A stretch of 64,000 nt of DNA from Poecilobothrus nobilitatus (Eukaryota; Arthropoda; Insecta; Diptera; Dolichopodidae): the NCBI GenBank assembly GCA_947095535.1, contig OX352774.1:247529825-247593824 (forward strand), written 5' to 3'. The notes below the pieces were generated by a model. That model was given only the letters and a program-made list of their open reading frames with translations. It was not told where the DNA came from and made no database searches. Made by a program: the position numbers and the translations under genes. Below are positions 9,901 through 18,828 of the stretch, in pieces. Position 1 is the stretch's first letter. Each line of letters opens with the position of its first letter.

Positions 9901-11946
9901 ACGTTTACAAAATGCAATGGATCGTTTCCAAAGTGATAGAATGAGCTTTTTAAGAACATTAGCGGGTACTGTTAATGCTAGTGAGCCATGTGAAACTTTA
10001 ATTAAAGATAGACTGCGAGAAATTTTAAGTGATAATCAAACAACTCATGCGGTACGATTTTAAAAATGGATTAAAAGCTTTATTCCATGGATTTTCTTTA
10101 TTAATTTTTTTTAAAAAATTTCAGCAACTTCATAATGTACGTGATCAACTTACAAATGAACAAGAGCGTCATAAGGAACATGTTGAATCAGCCAATTGTA
10201 GAATAAGAGCCGAAGAAGCCAAAAATTGTGAATTAGAGAAATTGTTAGAGAAACTTAACGCTGAAACTCATGATTTAAGAGCTGAGCATATAAGATTAAG
10301 TGATTATTTAGTAAGATTAGCAAGAGCTTTGAGTTGGAGTGAATGTACATCTCCTCCAGCTCCTGGTAGTGATACTACTATTATGGCAGAAAGTTTATTA
10401 GAAAGAGCAGAACAATTATCTTCACATCATGAACATCATCTTTGTGATAAGGTAAATTTTGACAAAATAATTTTAAAGTCTTATAAAAATTTAATTTGAT
10501 TTCTAGAATTGTCATCATGATCATCATCATCAGCATCCCCATCCACATCATCATCATCATGGCACATCTAAACTTCGTAGAGAACGATCATGTAATGATA
10601 TTCCAATGAAAGAGGTTGGTAACACTAACATTTTTTATTTCTTTTGAAAATTTAAAATAATTTTATTGGTAATGTTTTTTAAAATGTTGTTTTATTTGGA
10701 TTTTGCTCTTTAGAGCTCAGCGATGTATACTCTGCAGAGGCGTGTAAGGGTATTACGTGAACAAGTTCAAAGACGGGATTTACATTTAGAATTACTTAGA
10801 CGTAAAATAGCTTTACTTGAAGAAGGAGCTAGAGGAAAATGTGTTTTGCAGGTCCCGACATTTTTTCAGATATATTTTAATTTCAAAATAGAATTTTTCT
10901 AGTTATTTTTACAGGGTGAACGTGATGAAGCAATGTGTCGTTTAAAAAAAGCCAATAACAAAATAGATAAACTGGCAGCACAATTAGTTGATGCCCGAAG
11001 TCATTTAGCTGATTTAAAAGGACAACTAACTGAAGCCGTAGAACATAAAGTAATACAATTCAGTTTAATATTTAATTAATTTAATTAAAAATTTAATCAT
11101 AAATTTTATTTAGATCCAATCGTTGGAAAGAGCCAGAAAAATCGATGAGTTAAATACAAAAATCTGTGATTTAGAAAGTGAAAAATCAAAACTTTTTGCA
11201 CAGTTATCAGCCTCTAAAGAAAGAATACGTTCAACAGTGTCAACATCTCAAGAGAGACGATGTCGGGATGAAGTATTAATTAATGTAAGTTAAAAAACAT
11301 TTTAATTAAATGTTAATTAAACTTCTTTTGAATTTTAATACAGTCTTTAAAAGATGATATACAACGTTTTGAACGTCAAATATCTGAAGCAAATCATAGA
11401 ATATCACATTTACAATCATTTCGTACATCCGTAGCACGTACATTACATTTACGTGATATTCCTGAAGCTGATTTATTACATCGATTACAGATGTTATGTA
11501 ATGCACATCAAGAATTTACAATGTTATCACGTCGTTATGAGTCAGCATCACCGATTGGTGATCATCCATGCCCTCGTTTTGATGATGCAATACCACCATC
11601 ATCACAATGTCGCCCTTTAAGTTCAACAAGTCTTAAATCAAATCAACATCATTATCGTACCAGTGAGCGTGCATCAAAATTAAAATCAAAATATGATTCA
11701 AAATATGATTCGAAATTTGATTCAAAATTCGATTCTAAATACGATTCTAAATATGATTCGAAATATGATTTAAAATATGATGCGGGTGGTGGTGGTGGAG
11801 GTGGTAGAGGAGAGAGAGATGGTGGTTGTGTTGAAAGAAGAAGTGGTGGAGGTGGTGGTGGTGGTGATGATCATAGAACCGATCCAAATCATAATTTTAG
11901 TGACGATCCATTAGATGATGAATTTGATTTTCTAAAAAAATACTAA
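3871..11946 (+). CDS. CCDC170-like coiled-coil protein (whole gene, 10 coding exons)
   Basis: The exons join as 3871-3948 or 6813-6935 (alternative first exons), then 8712-8840, 9157-9573, 9653-10051, 10125-10451, 10507-10614, 10714-10851, 10915-11049, 11114-11284 and 11344-11946. All junctions are GT-AG and phase 0, and no stop interrupts the joined frame. The product is about 834 residues with the first start or 849 with the second. Most of it is heptad-rich, strongly charged coiled coil, with regular Leu spacing and abundant Glu, Lys, Arg and Gln. A His-rich linker interrupts it near residues 466-483 and the C-terminal 100 residues are low complexity (numbering from the second start). The N-terminal coil (TLRSELAAISYKRDRLV, then a KD-x-E-x-E-x-L-R segment) and the C-terminal block FRTSVARTLHLRDIPEADL resemble my recollection of the CCDC170 family, whose vertebrate member is a Golgi- and microtubule-associated coiled coil. 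The family name is therefore an inference. A golgin-type or ciliary coiled-coil protein is the alternative. That it is a real gene is nearly certain from the exon structure. Confidence 0.9.
4505..4690 (+). mobile_element. SINE family A, headless copy (left arm of inverted pair)
   Basis: From about 4522 this copy carries the family body: TTACGACCAAATATAATGTA, a TA-rich stretch, ATAATGGCCTTAGTAGC and GATGGTTCAATAATATTGCA, with a TTTA-repeat tail. It lacks the 5' head. It is nearly identical, in inverted orientation, to 4691-4848, so the two lie tail to tail. Confidence 0.75.
4691..4940 (-). mobile_element. SINE family A, complete copy with tRNA-like head (right arm)
   Basis: Read on the minus strand, the element begins near 4940 with a head containing GGTAACCTAGTGGGTAAG (A-box-like) and GGTTCGATTC (a good RNA polymerase III B box, at about 4876-4885). 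The body is the one seen at 4522-4665, and it ends in an AATA-rich tail. Bases CTTCGGT near the 5' end pair with ACCGAAG about 40 bases further in. It lies in the long first intron of the coiled-coil gene, antisense to it. Confidence 0.75.
5278..5365 (+). mobile_element. SINE family A, 3' fragment
   Basis: This fragment carries the diagnostic body stretch AAATGGCCTCAGTAGCCGA followed by a degenerate tail and AAATAAATAAATAA. The head is missing. Its A-rich tail lies directly next to the insertion point of the complete copy that follows. Confidence 0.65.
5366..5632 (+). mobile_element. SINE family A, full copy with 11-bp target-site duplication
   Basis: The element spans 5377-5621. It starts GGGATCTCGGTGGCCGAG, carries CTCGGT and ACCGAG stem halves, and then the family body (ACCAAATATAGTATACATAT, then ATAATGGACTTAGTAGCCGA). 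It ends in an AATAAA tail. It is bracketed by perfect 11-bp direct repeats TCTATTGTTAT at 5366-5376 and 5622-5632. This is the hallmark of LINE-mediated retroposition and fixes both ends of the family. Confidence 0.85.
5633..6449. other. AT-rich stretch upstream of exon 1b
   Basis: No gene or repeat is recognised here. The stretch contains several poly-A and poly-T runs of 8-14 bases. It would contain upstream regulatory sequence of the second promoter, but no binding site can be named with confidence. Confidence 0.4.
6450..6483 (+). promoter_or_regulatory. Inr + DPE core promoter for exon 1b
   Basis: TCAGTC at 6450-6455 is a perfect insect initiator (consensus TCAGTY) with A+1 at 6452. GGTTA at 6479-6483 falls exactly at +28 to +32 and fits the downstream promoter element consensus RGWYV. 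There is no TATA box at -30, as is usual for DPE promoters. It would give a 5' untranslated leader of about 361 bases before the ATG at 6813. The match is seen in sequence. Its use is inferred. Confidence 0.55.
6813..6935 (+). CDS. Alternative first coding exon 1b, His/Gly-rich
   Basis: This exon has 41 codons: MSKHNHHHHTISGHG, further Gly-His repeats, then HSTTGLSPHHHHF. It ends at a GTATGT donor at 6936 in phase 0. An in-frame TAA at 6792-6794, with no AG between it and the ATG, means it cannot be an internal exon read through from upstream. It must be a first coding exon. The His-rich composition matches the His-rich linker encoded by the exon at 10507, which supports it belonging to this gene. 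Past the donor, the open frame runs into a TG repeat and is not coding. Confidence 0.7.
6936..8711 (+). other. Intron between exon 1b and exon 2
   Basis: The donor is GTATGT and the acceptor is TTTTTGTTTAG. The first 55 bases are a TG-rich microsatellite (about 6937-6990). The rest is AT-rich with no repeat family that I can recognise. Confidence 0.7.
8712..8840 (+). CDS. CCDC170-like gene, shared exon 2
   Basis: This exon has 43 codons (residues 42-84 from the exon 1b start). It opens LDTSCGATTAAHSDHVSHSL and enters the first coil with TLRSELAAISYKRDRLVTE. Acceptor TTTAG, donor GTAATT, both phase 0. This is the first exon shared by both possible N termini, and its second half is the segment most suggestive of the CCDC170 family. 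Confidence 0.9.
9157..9573 (+). CDS. CCDC170-like gene, exon 3 (long coil)
   Basis: This exon has 139 codons (residues 85-223). It is an almost continuous heptad coil, including SLRAQTARQAAHIHSLQSRL, followed by a less regular Cys-containing patch (KLCVCLEIDVCDPVHLSPD) and a return to coil. Acceptor AATAG, donor GTAAAA. Open frames on the opposite strand here (9041-9511, 9228-9665) are shadows. Confidence 0.93.
9653..10051 (+). CDS. CCDC170-like gene, exon 4 (long coil)
   Basis: This exon has 133 codons (residues 224-356), opening LASTCENLGAVENEFGNF. Heptads continue through the QYERDLQIIKDRL segment. The stretch SDRMSFLRTLAGTVNASEPC is a non-coil block that echoes the FRTSVARTLHLRDIPEADL block of the last exon, so it may be an internal repeat of the family. 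Acceptor AATTTAG, donor GTACGA. Confidence 0.93.
10125..10451 (+). CDS. CCDC170-like gene, exon 5 (coil)
   Basis: This exon has 109 codons (residues 357-465). A coil (QLHNVRDQLTNEQERHKEH) ends in the block HIRLSDYLVRLARALSW, a third hydrophobic break of the type seen in exons 4 and 10. A Pro/Ser linker and a His-containing end (SSHHEHHLCDK) follow. Acceptor TTTCAG, donor GTAAAT. Confidence 0.93.
10507..10614 (+). CDS. CCDC170-like gene, exon 6 (His-rich linker)
   Basis: This exon has 36 codons (residues 466-501). It starts NCHHDHHHQHPHPHHHHHG, with 12 histidines in 18 residues, then a basic Arg-rich stretch. It breaks the coil into two halves. The previous exon ends in a His cluster too, so the His-rich block spans the splice junction. 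Such stretches can bind metal ions or be simple linkers. The sequence does not decide. Acceptor TTCTAG, donor GTTGGT (weak). Confidence 0.88.
10714..10851 (+). CDS. CCDC170-like gene, exon 7
   Basis: This exon has 46 codons (residues 502-547). The coil resumes with MYTLQRRVRVLREQVQRRDL and is rich in Arg. The acceptor CTCTTTAG is good. The donor GTCCCG is poor beyond the GT, but the downstream frame and the exon length (multiple of three) support it. Confidence 0.88.
10915..11049 (+). CDS. CCDC170-like gene, exon 8
   Basis: This exon has 45 codons (residues 548-592), a regular coil with the segment MCRLKKANNKIDKLAAQLVD. Acceptor TTTTTACAG, donor GTAATA, both phase 0. Confidence 0.9.
11114..11284 (+). 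CDS. CCDC170-like gene, exon 9
   Basis: This exon has 57 codons (residues 593-649), a coil with the segment SLERARKIDELNTKICDLE, ending in a Ser/Thr/Arg stretch before DEVLIN. Acceptor ATTTAG, donor GTAAGT (perfect). Confidence 0.92.
11344..11946 (+). CDS. CCDC170-like gene, last exon 10 with low-complexity tail
   Basis: This exon has 200 codons plus TAA (residues 650-849). The coil continues to about residue 675, followed by the conserved-looking block FRTSVARTLHLRDIPEADL and a short helix (HRLQMLCNAHQEFTMLSRRY). The tail is low complexity: a Ser/Pro stretch, eight tetrapeptides of the form SKYD (residues 764-795), two Gly runs of seven, and an acidic end (DDPLDDEFDFLKKY). The tetrapeptide codons form a 12-bp DNA repeat at 11686-11781 that can expand or shrink by slippage. 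The final acidic and aromatic residues after the repeats suggest that the tail end is selected rather than random. Confidence 0.93.
   Translation, partial: SLKDDIQRFERQISEANHRISHLQSFRTSVARTLHLRDIPEADLLHRLQMLCNAHQEFTMLSRRYESASPIGDHPCPRFDDAIPPSSQCRPLSSTSLKSNQHHYRTSERASKLKSKYDSKYDSKFDSKFDSKYDSKYDSKYDLKYDAGGGGGGGRGERDGGCVERRSGGGGGGGDDHRTDPNHNFSDDPLDDEFDFLKKY
11686..11781 (+). repeat. 12-bp coding tandem repeat (eight SKYD-type units)
   Basis: Eight consecutive 12-bp units are in frame, encoding SKYD (five), SKFD (two) and LKYD (one). Third-position changes (TCA, TCG, TCT for Ser; TTT and TTC for Phe) show that the array is not a very recent expansion. It sits between a Lys/Ser-rich segment and the glycine runs. 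Confidence 0.9.
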
Positions 11947-12300
11947 AATTATTATGCAATTTTTTTTTTCTTAGTACAATTAAACAAAATTAAAATTAAT
12001 TTATTTTCTTTTTAAAAGCAATTTAAAACTTGTAGATTTTTTACATTAAAATTTTTATTATAAATTATGTTTCAATTAAAAATTTTTTAACATTGTTTTT
12101 TAAAAATATTTGTTTTCTTTAAATCAAAATATCCTTTTTTTTTTTATATCTATGCAATGTAAAAGAGTTTATATGGTCACTCTTATTAATTTAATTGTTT
12201 GGAAAAGAGAAAACGATAAAATTTGTATAATAATACTTCTACCAACCGATAGATGTCATATAAAACAGAAAATTGTAAATAAAATTAATTCGTAAATTTT
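11947..12300 (+). other. Probable 3' untranslated region and poly-A signal
   Basis: AT-rich sequence follows the TAA. An AATAAA at 12278-12283 is the first clear polyadenylation hexamer, about 330 bases after the stop. Another lies at 12877-12882 within an AATAAAATAAA run. The choice between them cannot be made from sequence. Confidence 0.5.
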
Positions 12301-12921
12301 ACACAATGAAAACGTTAATACCATAACAAAAAAAAAGTGAAAACAAAATTTTTCTTTAATATTATTATAGAATAGAAATGTCCTTGACGTTTAAGAGTAA
12401 TTCAGACATAATATTTCGTATGTGAGTATTTCAAGGATACATACTTACATATATTCTCTTTACCGTTACAAAAAAATAAAAAAACACAAAATTTTTTCTG
12501 TTATGTGCTTTACTTTCAACATTTTTATGCTTTTCTTTTACACTGTTTTGCATATTTATTTGTAAGTTTTTATGGATATGTTACTGTAAATAACAGTAAA
12601 ATTAGGAAATTATTTTTTATTGTTAAAAAAAAACTTACGCCAGATAAATTCGATTAACGATTTTTTTGATTTTAATTTATGAATTTATGATAATTTGGTT
12701 GATATAATTTTTTTTATTTTATGTGAGTTATAAGGCCTTTATGAAAATTATTTGTTTACATTTGATATTTCTTTTGTTATTCGCTTATATTTTTCTATTA
12801 TTGATGTATAAAATATTTAATATTGTTCTGAAATTGATTTTAACTCAATGACAAATGGTAACTGTATCAGATCGGAAATAAAATAAAAAAAAAATTGTTG
12901 CATTTTATATGTAAATTTAGT
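12301..12921. other. AT-rich intergenic stretch
   Basis: No gene is visible. The GTGAGTTATAAGG...TTGTTATTCGCTTAT region at about 12720-12800 loosely resembles 27100-27250. This hints at an old shared repeat, but it is too decayed to assign. Confidence 0.35.
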
Positions 12922-12972
12922 GTGTGCCTCTCGACTAAGAGGTCGGTACTCTAATCACTGTGTTATTCAGAT
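12922..12972 (-). mobile_element. tRNA-like SINE head fragment
   Basis: Read on the minus strand it gives AACACAGTGATTAGAGTACC, an A-box-like D-arm, followed by an anticodon-arm-like stem CCTCTTAGTCGAGAGG. The sequence breaks before a B box. It is like the heads at 47.5 and 58.6 kb and is best read as a truncated SINE, not a tRNA gene. Confidence 0.45.
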
Positions 12973-14393
12973 TTAGAAGCTTTTCTTTGAAAAAAATTTC
13001 TCCTTCATAATTTCTTAAAATCGTTATAAAAACTGTTGAACGACTTACAAAAAACTGAATGTTGAAGGAACTGATTGAAAGAAATTTTTTTAGCCTATTG
13101 TTCTTGAAAATAATTAAAAGAAATTAGAAACTTTGTTTGTATTTTCGATAGCTGATTAATGCTTTAAGCGTATAATGAAGTTAATAAATATAAATATTAA
13201 ATGACCAGATATTAAATTCTTTGTATTATTGTTTTGTATCAAAGAGCTGGAAATCTCTAATTTGTTATAACGGTTCAAATTTTCACGAACCAATGATCCG
13301 GAACTATTATAAATGTTCTGTTTTAAAGTATAAATTTTAAAAGTTTTTGTTTTTGTAAATTTTATTTTTGAACATTAACAGTACATTATAAGAATATATT
13401 TTTATACACCTATTGCTTTATTTTCTTTTTATGTTTATTTTCAAGATGATGATGATGAAAATATGTACTACTTTAATGCTTCTATACAATTTTAAGAACT
13501 ACTACCACTTGTTTCTGCCACTATATACTTTTACTACTGACTGCTTTAAGTATATGTTAAAATATTTAATTGAATTCTATTTCTCTTTTTTCTTTTTTGT
13601 TTTTTTAATGTTGTTTATAATATTTTTTTTATTTTTTATTTTTTTTTTTGATTTGAACCATTTTTTTTACATTGTACAAATATAAAAATTGAAACGGACG
13701 GTACTCCAAAAAGTTGAAAAAGCAAAAAACAAAAGAAAAACAAAACAAAATGAAAGAAAATATGAGAAAAATTAAAAGAGAAAAAAAAAAAAACATTTCC
13801 AAGGATACTTTTAGAATTTTCTTTTTATTTTTTGTTTTTTCTTTTTTTTGTTTTGTTTCATATTGTTTATTGTTTTTTTTTTTTTGGAGATATGAGGTGC
13901 AAGGACAGGAGGGTAAAATAATAACAAGAGAATTATTAAATATTTCATTATTGCTTTAAAAAAATGGAAATTAATTTCACACTTATTTTTCTTTATTAGC
14001 TTTTTTTTTTTTACACTTTTATATACAGTTCAGGTATGAATTTGGTGGAAATTAATGAAATTTACTTTATTACCATTACTATACTTATTTTGTTACTATT
14101 TAAAAATTTTTGTTTTTTATTCTACTAGTTCACAATTTAATTAACTTAATTGATATCCTGAATCTATTTCAAGAGCACCTGAATCTATTATTAATCAAAC
14201 TAAATTTTCCTTAAAAAAAAATTATAATGTTTGCTTAAAAAGGAAACAAACAAAATGATTATTAGAGATTTGGTATATACCTTTAGAAAATTTAAATTAA
14301 AATGTTTATATTTTTAAAAATAAAATACATATATTTGAATTCTTTTATTTCTATGAACTTAGAATATCTGATTTTTAATGTGAACAAAAAAGA
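12973..14393. other. AT-rich low-complexity stretch
   Basis: Long T- and A-rich runs at 13560-13900 create open frames full of Phe or Lys that have no protein character. No repeat family is recognised. Confidence 0.5.
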
Positions 14394-15770
14394 GAAAACA
14401 ATCAAAGTTTCTTAAAAGCGCACATTTTTTAAAAGACTATAAAAAAAGTTTAGAATTAGAACGATTTGCACTAAAGTTTCTAAATTTTCGTCGAAATTCG
14501 AACTCTCCAATAGCCTTCGTAATGTTGCATTACCTTACCTTCCAGTTTAAAATTTTCGACTAGTCTTATACTTATATGAAATTTTATCAAAATCATCTGT
14601 GAACTATTAAAACCAATCAAAAATTTTTTATTTACGTTTTTACTTTATAAAAATTTTTTCAAGTGCCTAAGATACAATTGTCTAAAAATAGTAAATTTTA
14701 AATTTTTTTTATTGCTAATAGCTGTTCAAAAGGGGAAAGCCAAAAAAAAATTTCTAAAGAAATTTATGCTACTTCCAAAAGATGTTTCATACTTTTAAAA
14801 TTTCGATATTCTAAATCACAGCAATTTTGAGATTTTTCTTAGAATTCTTTCGAGTATTAATTTGCAACAACTTCAACAGGTGCCTATAAGTTACAGGTGT
14901 CTAAAAATAGTAAATTTTCAATCTTATACGGATAATAGCTCTTAAGCAGGATGTGGTACAAAAAAATTATATGAAGAGATATGAAGGAAGTAAAATCTTA
15001 TAAAATCTTCGTTTCACATAACGGTATAAATTTAAATATTAAATTTGAAAGAATTGTATTTTTTTTCGGCATTAATTTATAAAGTTAATAATATGTGCTG
15101 TTGTTTGCTGTCTTTACATTAAAAAAATATTAAGCAAAACTTGAGATATAAATATTTAAAAATAGAGTTTTGTTTTCCAAATTTGAGGAACTGCAGTCTG
15201 TAATCCTATATGACTAAGAAAAGCTATTAAATATGTAAAAATAAAGTATTGGATCTTTAATTTTTATTTATTACTTTGGTTTAAAATCTGTACAGGTGTC
15301 TAAGTTACAGGTGTTAAAAAATAGAAAATTTTTAATTTTTGACCCCCAATAGCAATTTTCCTAACGCTATAATCAGGATCTTTCTTTTTTCAAAATATGA
15401 AGGAAATTAAATTTAAGAAAAATTGTATAATTTTGATATTGAATTAGAGTTAAAGGGTATTTAAAGGTAAAAAAAAATCTTATCGAATGGCGTTTTTAAA
15501 ATATTAAAAATGTTAAGTAGAGCTTGAGATATATGTACAGATTTAAATATAGGACGTTTTCAAAGTTGGAGGGATTAGTTTTCTAATAAAAACTAGTTCA
15601 TCAAACTAAAGTAGTTTCCTGCAACATTAATTTTTTTTATGAAACCTATTCATGATTAAAATTTCATCGCTCTATCTTTAACGGTATAGAAGTTTTGTAA
15701 ACAGACAGACGAACGGACGGATGGATAGAGTGAAACTAATAAGCTAATTTTTGAAAAATGTGCTAAAAAA
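14394..15770 (-). mobile_element. HINE family 2 (Helentron-associated) copy 1
   Basis: On the minus strand the element starts TTTTTTAGCACATTT at 15770. It has a decayed GTCC-type array at about 15703-15726 (seen as GACGAACGGACGGATGGA on the plus strand), several internal modules, and ends AAATGTGCGCTTTTAAG. The ends are an imperfect inverted repeat (AGCACATTT and AAATGTGCGCT). A degraded palindrome and a pyrimidine-rich tail lie at 14394-14413. The internal module marked by GTTACAGGTGTCTAAAAATA on the plus strand occurs three times (near 14665, 14885 and 15300). No coding capacity is seen. It aligns along its whole length with 53961-55237. Confidence 0.65.
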
Positions 15771-16639
15771 TGAAAAAACTTGATAATACTTCTTTCTAGT
15801 TGCACTCAAAAATTTTCTATTTTTGATCTAGGGATCGTTTTTAATTTTCAAATAATTTGATTTTTTAATGAAAAATATTCAATTACATGTTATTATTTAT
15901 ATAAAAAAAATTGAAATTGAATTTGCTAAAAAAAAATATTTTTTCTTTTTTTAATTAAATTTTTTGAATTAAACATTTGATTCTATGGGAAATAATATGA
16001 AAAATATCAAGTATGAAATGTAGTCAGTATGCAACAAGTTGTAAAAGTTTTAAAATTGCAAAAATTCAATGGGAATTGGCTATATACCATATTTTTTTCT
16101 ACAAAAATGAAAAAGGGAATTTTAATGTATTTTGTGTAATTTTTTGGATATAAAGTAAAATATATATGTACATGTCTATTGTTTTTTTTGTTTTTTTTTT
16201 ATAAAATAGGTAGATTTCAAGATAAATTATATAACATATAATATTTTTGAAATATAAAACATTTTCAATTTAAAATTAAAAACAAAAACACGTCAAATTC
16301 ATTTGAATTAACATGGGATATTTCAAATTTTTTCTTTTACAATTGTTTGCCCTGATTTTGAGTTATACGCTTTTTCTATAGAATGTACATATTCATCAAA
16401 ATTCATCTTTTGAGAAAAGCTGACTTTAAAAATGTGTTTTTGAAAAAACGAGATTTTGAAATACGAGCATTCATATAACTAACCGCATTAAGGCATATTA
16501 GAATTCTTCAATGATATTGTAAACCTAAACACAACTATGGCTTCTTACTTTAATTAAGGTTTAAGAATTTGTTATTTAGTTTTTTATTTAACACAAATAC
16601 TTCATTATTTAATTTAATAATTGTGATACAAAATGGTGC
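15771..16639. other. AT-rich stretch, nothing recognised
   Basis: Homopolymer-rich sequence without a protein-like frame or a repeat that matches others in the window. Confidence 0.4.
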
Positions 16640-17340
16640 AAGTAAAAAACGGAGAGTGAATGTAGTTTTTTTTGATCTGGCCTAAGTGTTCACCTTAGTT
16701 GACAGAAAGATACTTTTGAACTATCAATCAAATGAAATTGCCAAAAAAAAAAAAAATTGATTAATCGTAGAGGTTTTCAAATTGGTACAAAAAAAGAAAG
16801 AGTATACCATAATAAAAAATATCAATATTTTACTGCTTATTTCTCTCTAACATATCTTTTGGGAAAATACTTACTTAAAAATCATAGCTAAAACTAAAAC
16901 AATATTCTTCGACCAGAGAAATACAATAAAGTTTGGAACAACCACCAATAGATTTACACAAAAAATGATAAAATGGTAACATTTACGGCTTATAGTAGAG
17001 CTGACAGAAGTATTATAAATGTAGGCAAAATCAACAAGATATAGTAATAGGGGGAGTAAAATAGAACTACATCAAGAGATTGCAGTATTATACTTATACA
17101 CCTTAAATAATAATAACCTAATTTAATGTACCCATCTTAATATACGTTGAAATATTGAAGCACTATCTTTCTTTAATAGATATCTTATAGGTAATGAGAC
17201 TTGTTCTGTTGATGTAAAATCAATAATGTCTTTCTTTAAACAATTCGAATTCAAATATTTGGGAGACTATCGAAGTGCAAATTTTTAAATCATGATGGAA
17301 ATTCCTAGGTGATTTAAAACTTGTTATGGAAACTCATTTT
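16640..17340 (+). pseudogene. Decayed reverse-transcriptase relic of a non-LTR retrotransposon
   Basis: At 16663-16746 the plus strand reads VVFFDLA, stop, VFTLVDRKILLNYQ. This fits the reverse-transcriptase motif in which a phenylalanine-Asp-Leu block is followed by a VDHKILL-type segment. Frames are broken throughout by stops and indels. The last part (17272-17340), containing AAATTCCTAGGTGATTT on the plus strand, recurs at 60.2 kb. It is a dead fragment. The family cannot be told. Confidence 0.35.
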
Positions 17341-17490
17341 ATATGCGCTTAAATATGGAACCGTATAAATATTTCCCTCCAATTTGTCTCCCCGTTACCT
17401 AAATCTATATAATAACCATGTATAAAGGAATCCTTTTATAGCATTTTGAAATTATATGCCGATTAATAATATATATTAAAATTTTTCATA

Positions 17491-17541
17491 AATGAATGAA
17501 TGAATGAATGAATGGATGAATGAATAAATTAATGAATGATT
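17491..17541 (+). repeat. (AATG)n microsatellite
   Basis: About twelve AATG/GAAT tetranucleotide units with a few substitutions. Confidence 0.9.
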
Positions 17542-18828
17542 GGTTTAAATTTGTACATAAGCTGTATGAGTTATAAGCTTTTTTAGAGAAATAAATAAAA
17601 TAAATAAATAATATTTAATAATAATAATCCTTACGTTGATTTACACACATCTCAATCTCAGCTTTCAAGTCCACCTTATGAAATTTTGAATTTATTTGGG
17701 ATTAGAACAAATATTTAGTTTTTAGTAATCTATAAGTTTTTTTTGGAATTAGAAAGTTTATTTTTAAATATTTCTATAATTAAAATAAAATTTGAATAAT
17801 ATTTTAATTAAAATACAATTTTAAAAAACAAAAAAATTAATTAAAAAAAATATAAAATCATTTATTATCTCGACTGTATCCACTTATATCTCTTTTAATT
17901 CAAAAAAAAAAAAAAAAAACAATGGAAAAAAAATTTATTTTCAGAATATCTTATTCAAATTTTAGTTTAAAATTAATTTCAAAAAAAACAAAAATATATA
18001 TAAAATAAAATAAAGAAAATTATGAAAAATAATCTTCGTAAATCCTAAATATCCTTGAATTTCGTTTTTTTTTTTTTTTTATTTATTTCGTCGTCTTCTT
18101 TTTGACTTGTCTAAAAACATTGTACATATTTTATTTGGTTAAGTTTGTTTTTAATACCTTACAGAATTTATTATCCCTCCTGTACTTATACGAAATTTTT
18201 TTCTTTGAAAAAAAAAATATATTTTTACACGTGTTTAGGAAAAGGACCTCAACAACATTAAAATACATACCTTATAAAACTAACAAAAAAAAAAAAAAAA
18301 AAACAAACAAAACCAAAATGCCAGCTTAGAAATTAACCAAAAATTGTTTTTCTTTTTTCATTTTCGTTATTGTTCAGAAAAACAAATTTTCAAAATTCAA
18401 ATGTTCGAAATAATTTAGAAAGTTATTGCGTAAAAGCCTTTGTTTGCTTTGTTTGAAGCCTGTTGCTTTGTTTGATTTCGGGAAATTTGCTGCCAATCAT
18501 AATACTAGTTTTGATTGAGGCAGTTTAATTTTTATCGGATTTATATTGTACTTCTAATATTCGTAGTTAGACCGTGTAGCTTTATTCTTTTTTAGTTTTC
18601 AATTAACCTTCATGAAACATAAATGTAATAATTAGAGTATAATTAAAGTTGTATTATAGTGTTTATCTCGCAAATTATTTTAAGAATGACTTGCTTTCCA
18701 TTCATCCACGAAATATGTAAAAGTTCTTTTCAGTGATGTGCATTAATTCAATGTCACAATATTTAAATTCATGTAATAGAAATCATTTCAACACGAACCA
18801 ATCATTTACTCTCATTTAGGGTATATTT
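17542..18828. other. AT-rich stretch with homopolymers
   Basis: No gene is seen. Poly-A runs (17912-17928, 18287-18303) break up the sequence. A slightly less AT-rich patch at 18420-18560 has no recognisable protein frame. Confidence 0.4.

Noticed and set aside
10029..10499. Plus-strand open frame starting inside the intron before exon 5
   Set aside because: It runs through the intron by chance. The true exon begins at 10125 after TTTCAG and ends at 10451.
13413..13959. Two plus-strand frames rich in Phe and Lys
   Set aside because: Products of poly-T and poly-A runs with no protein-like composition.
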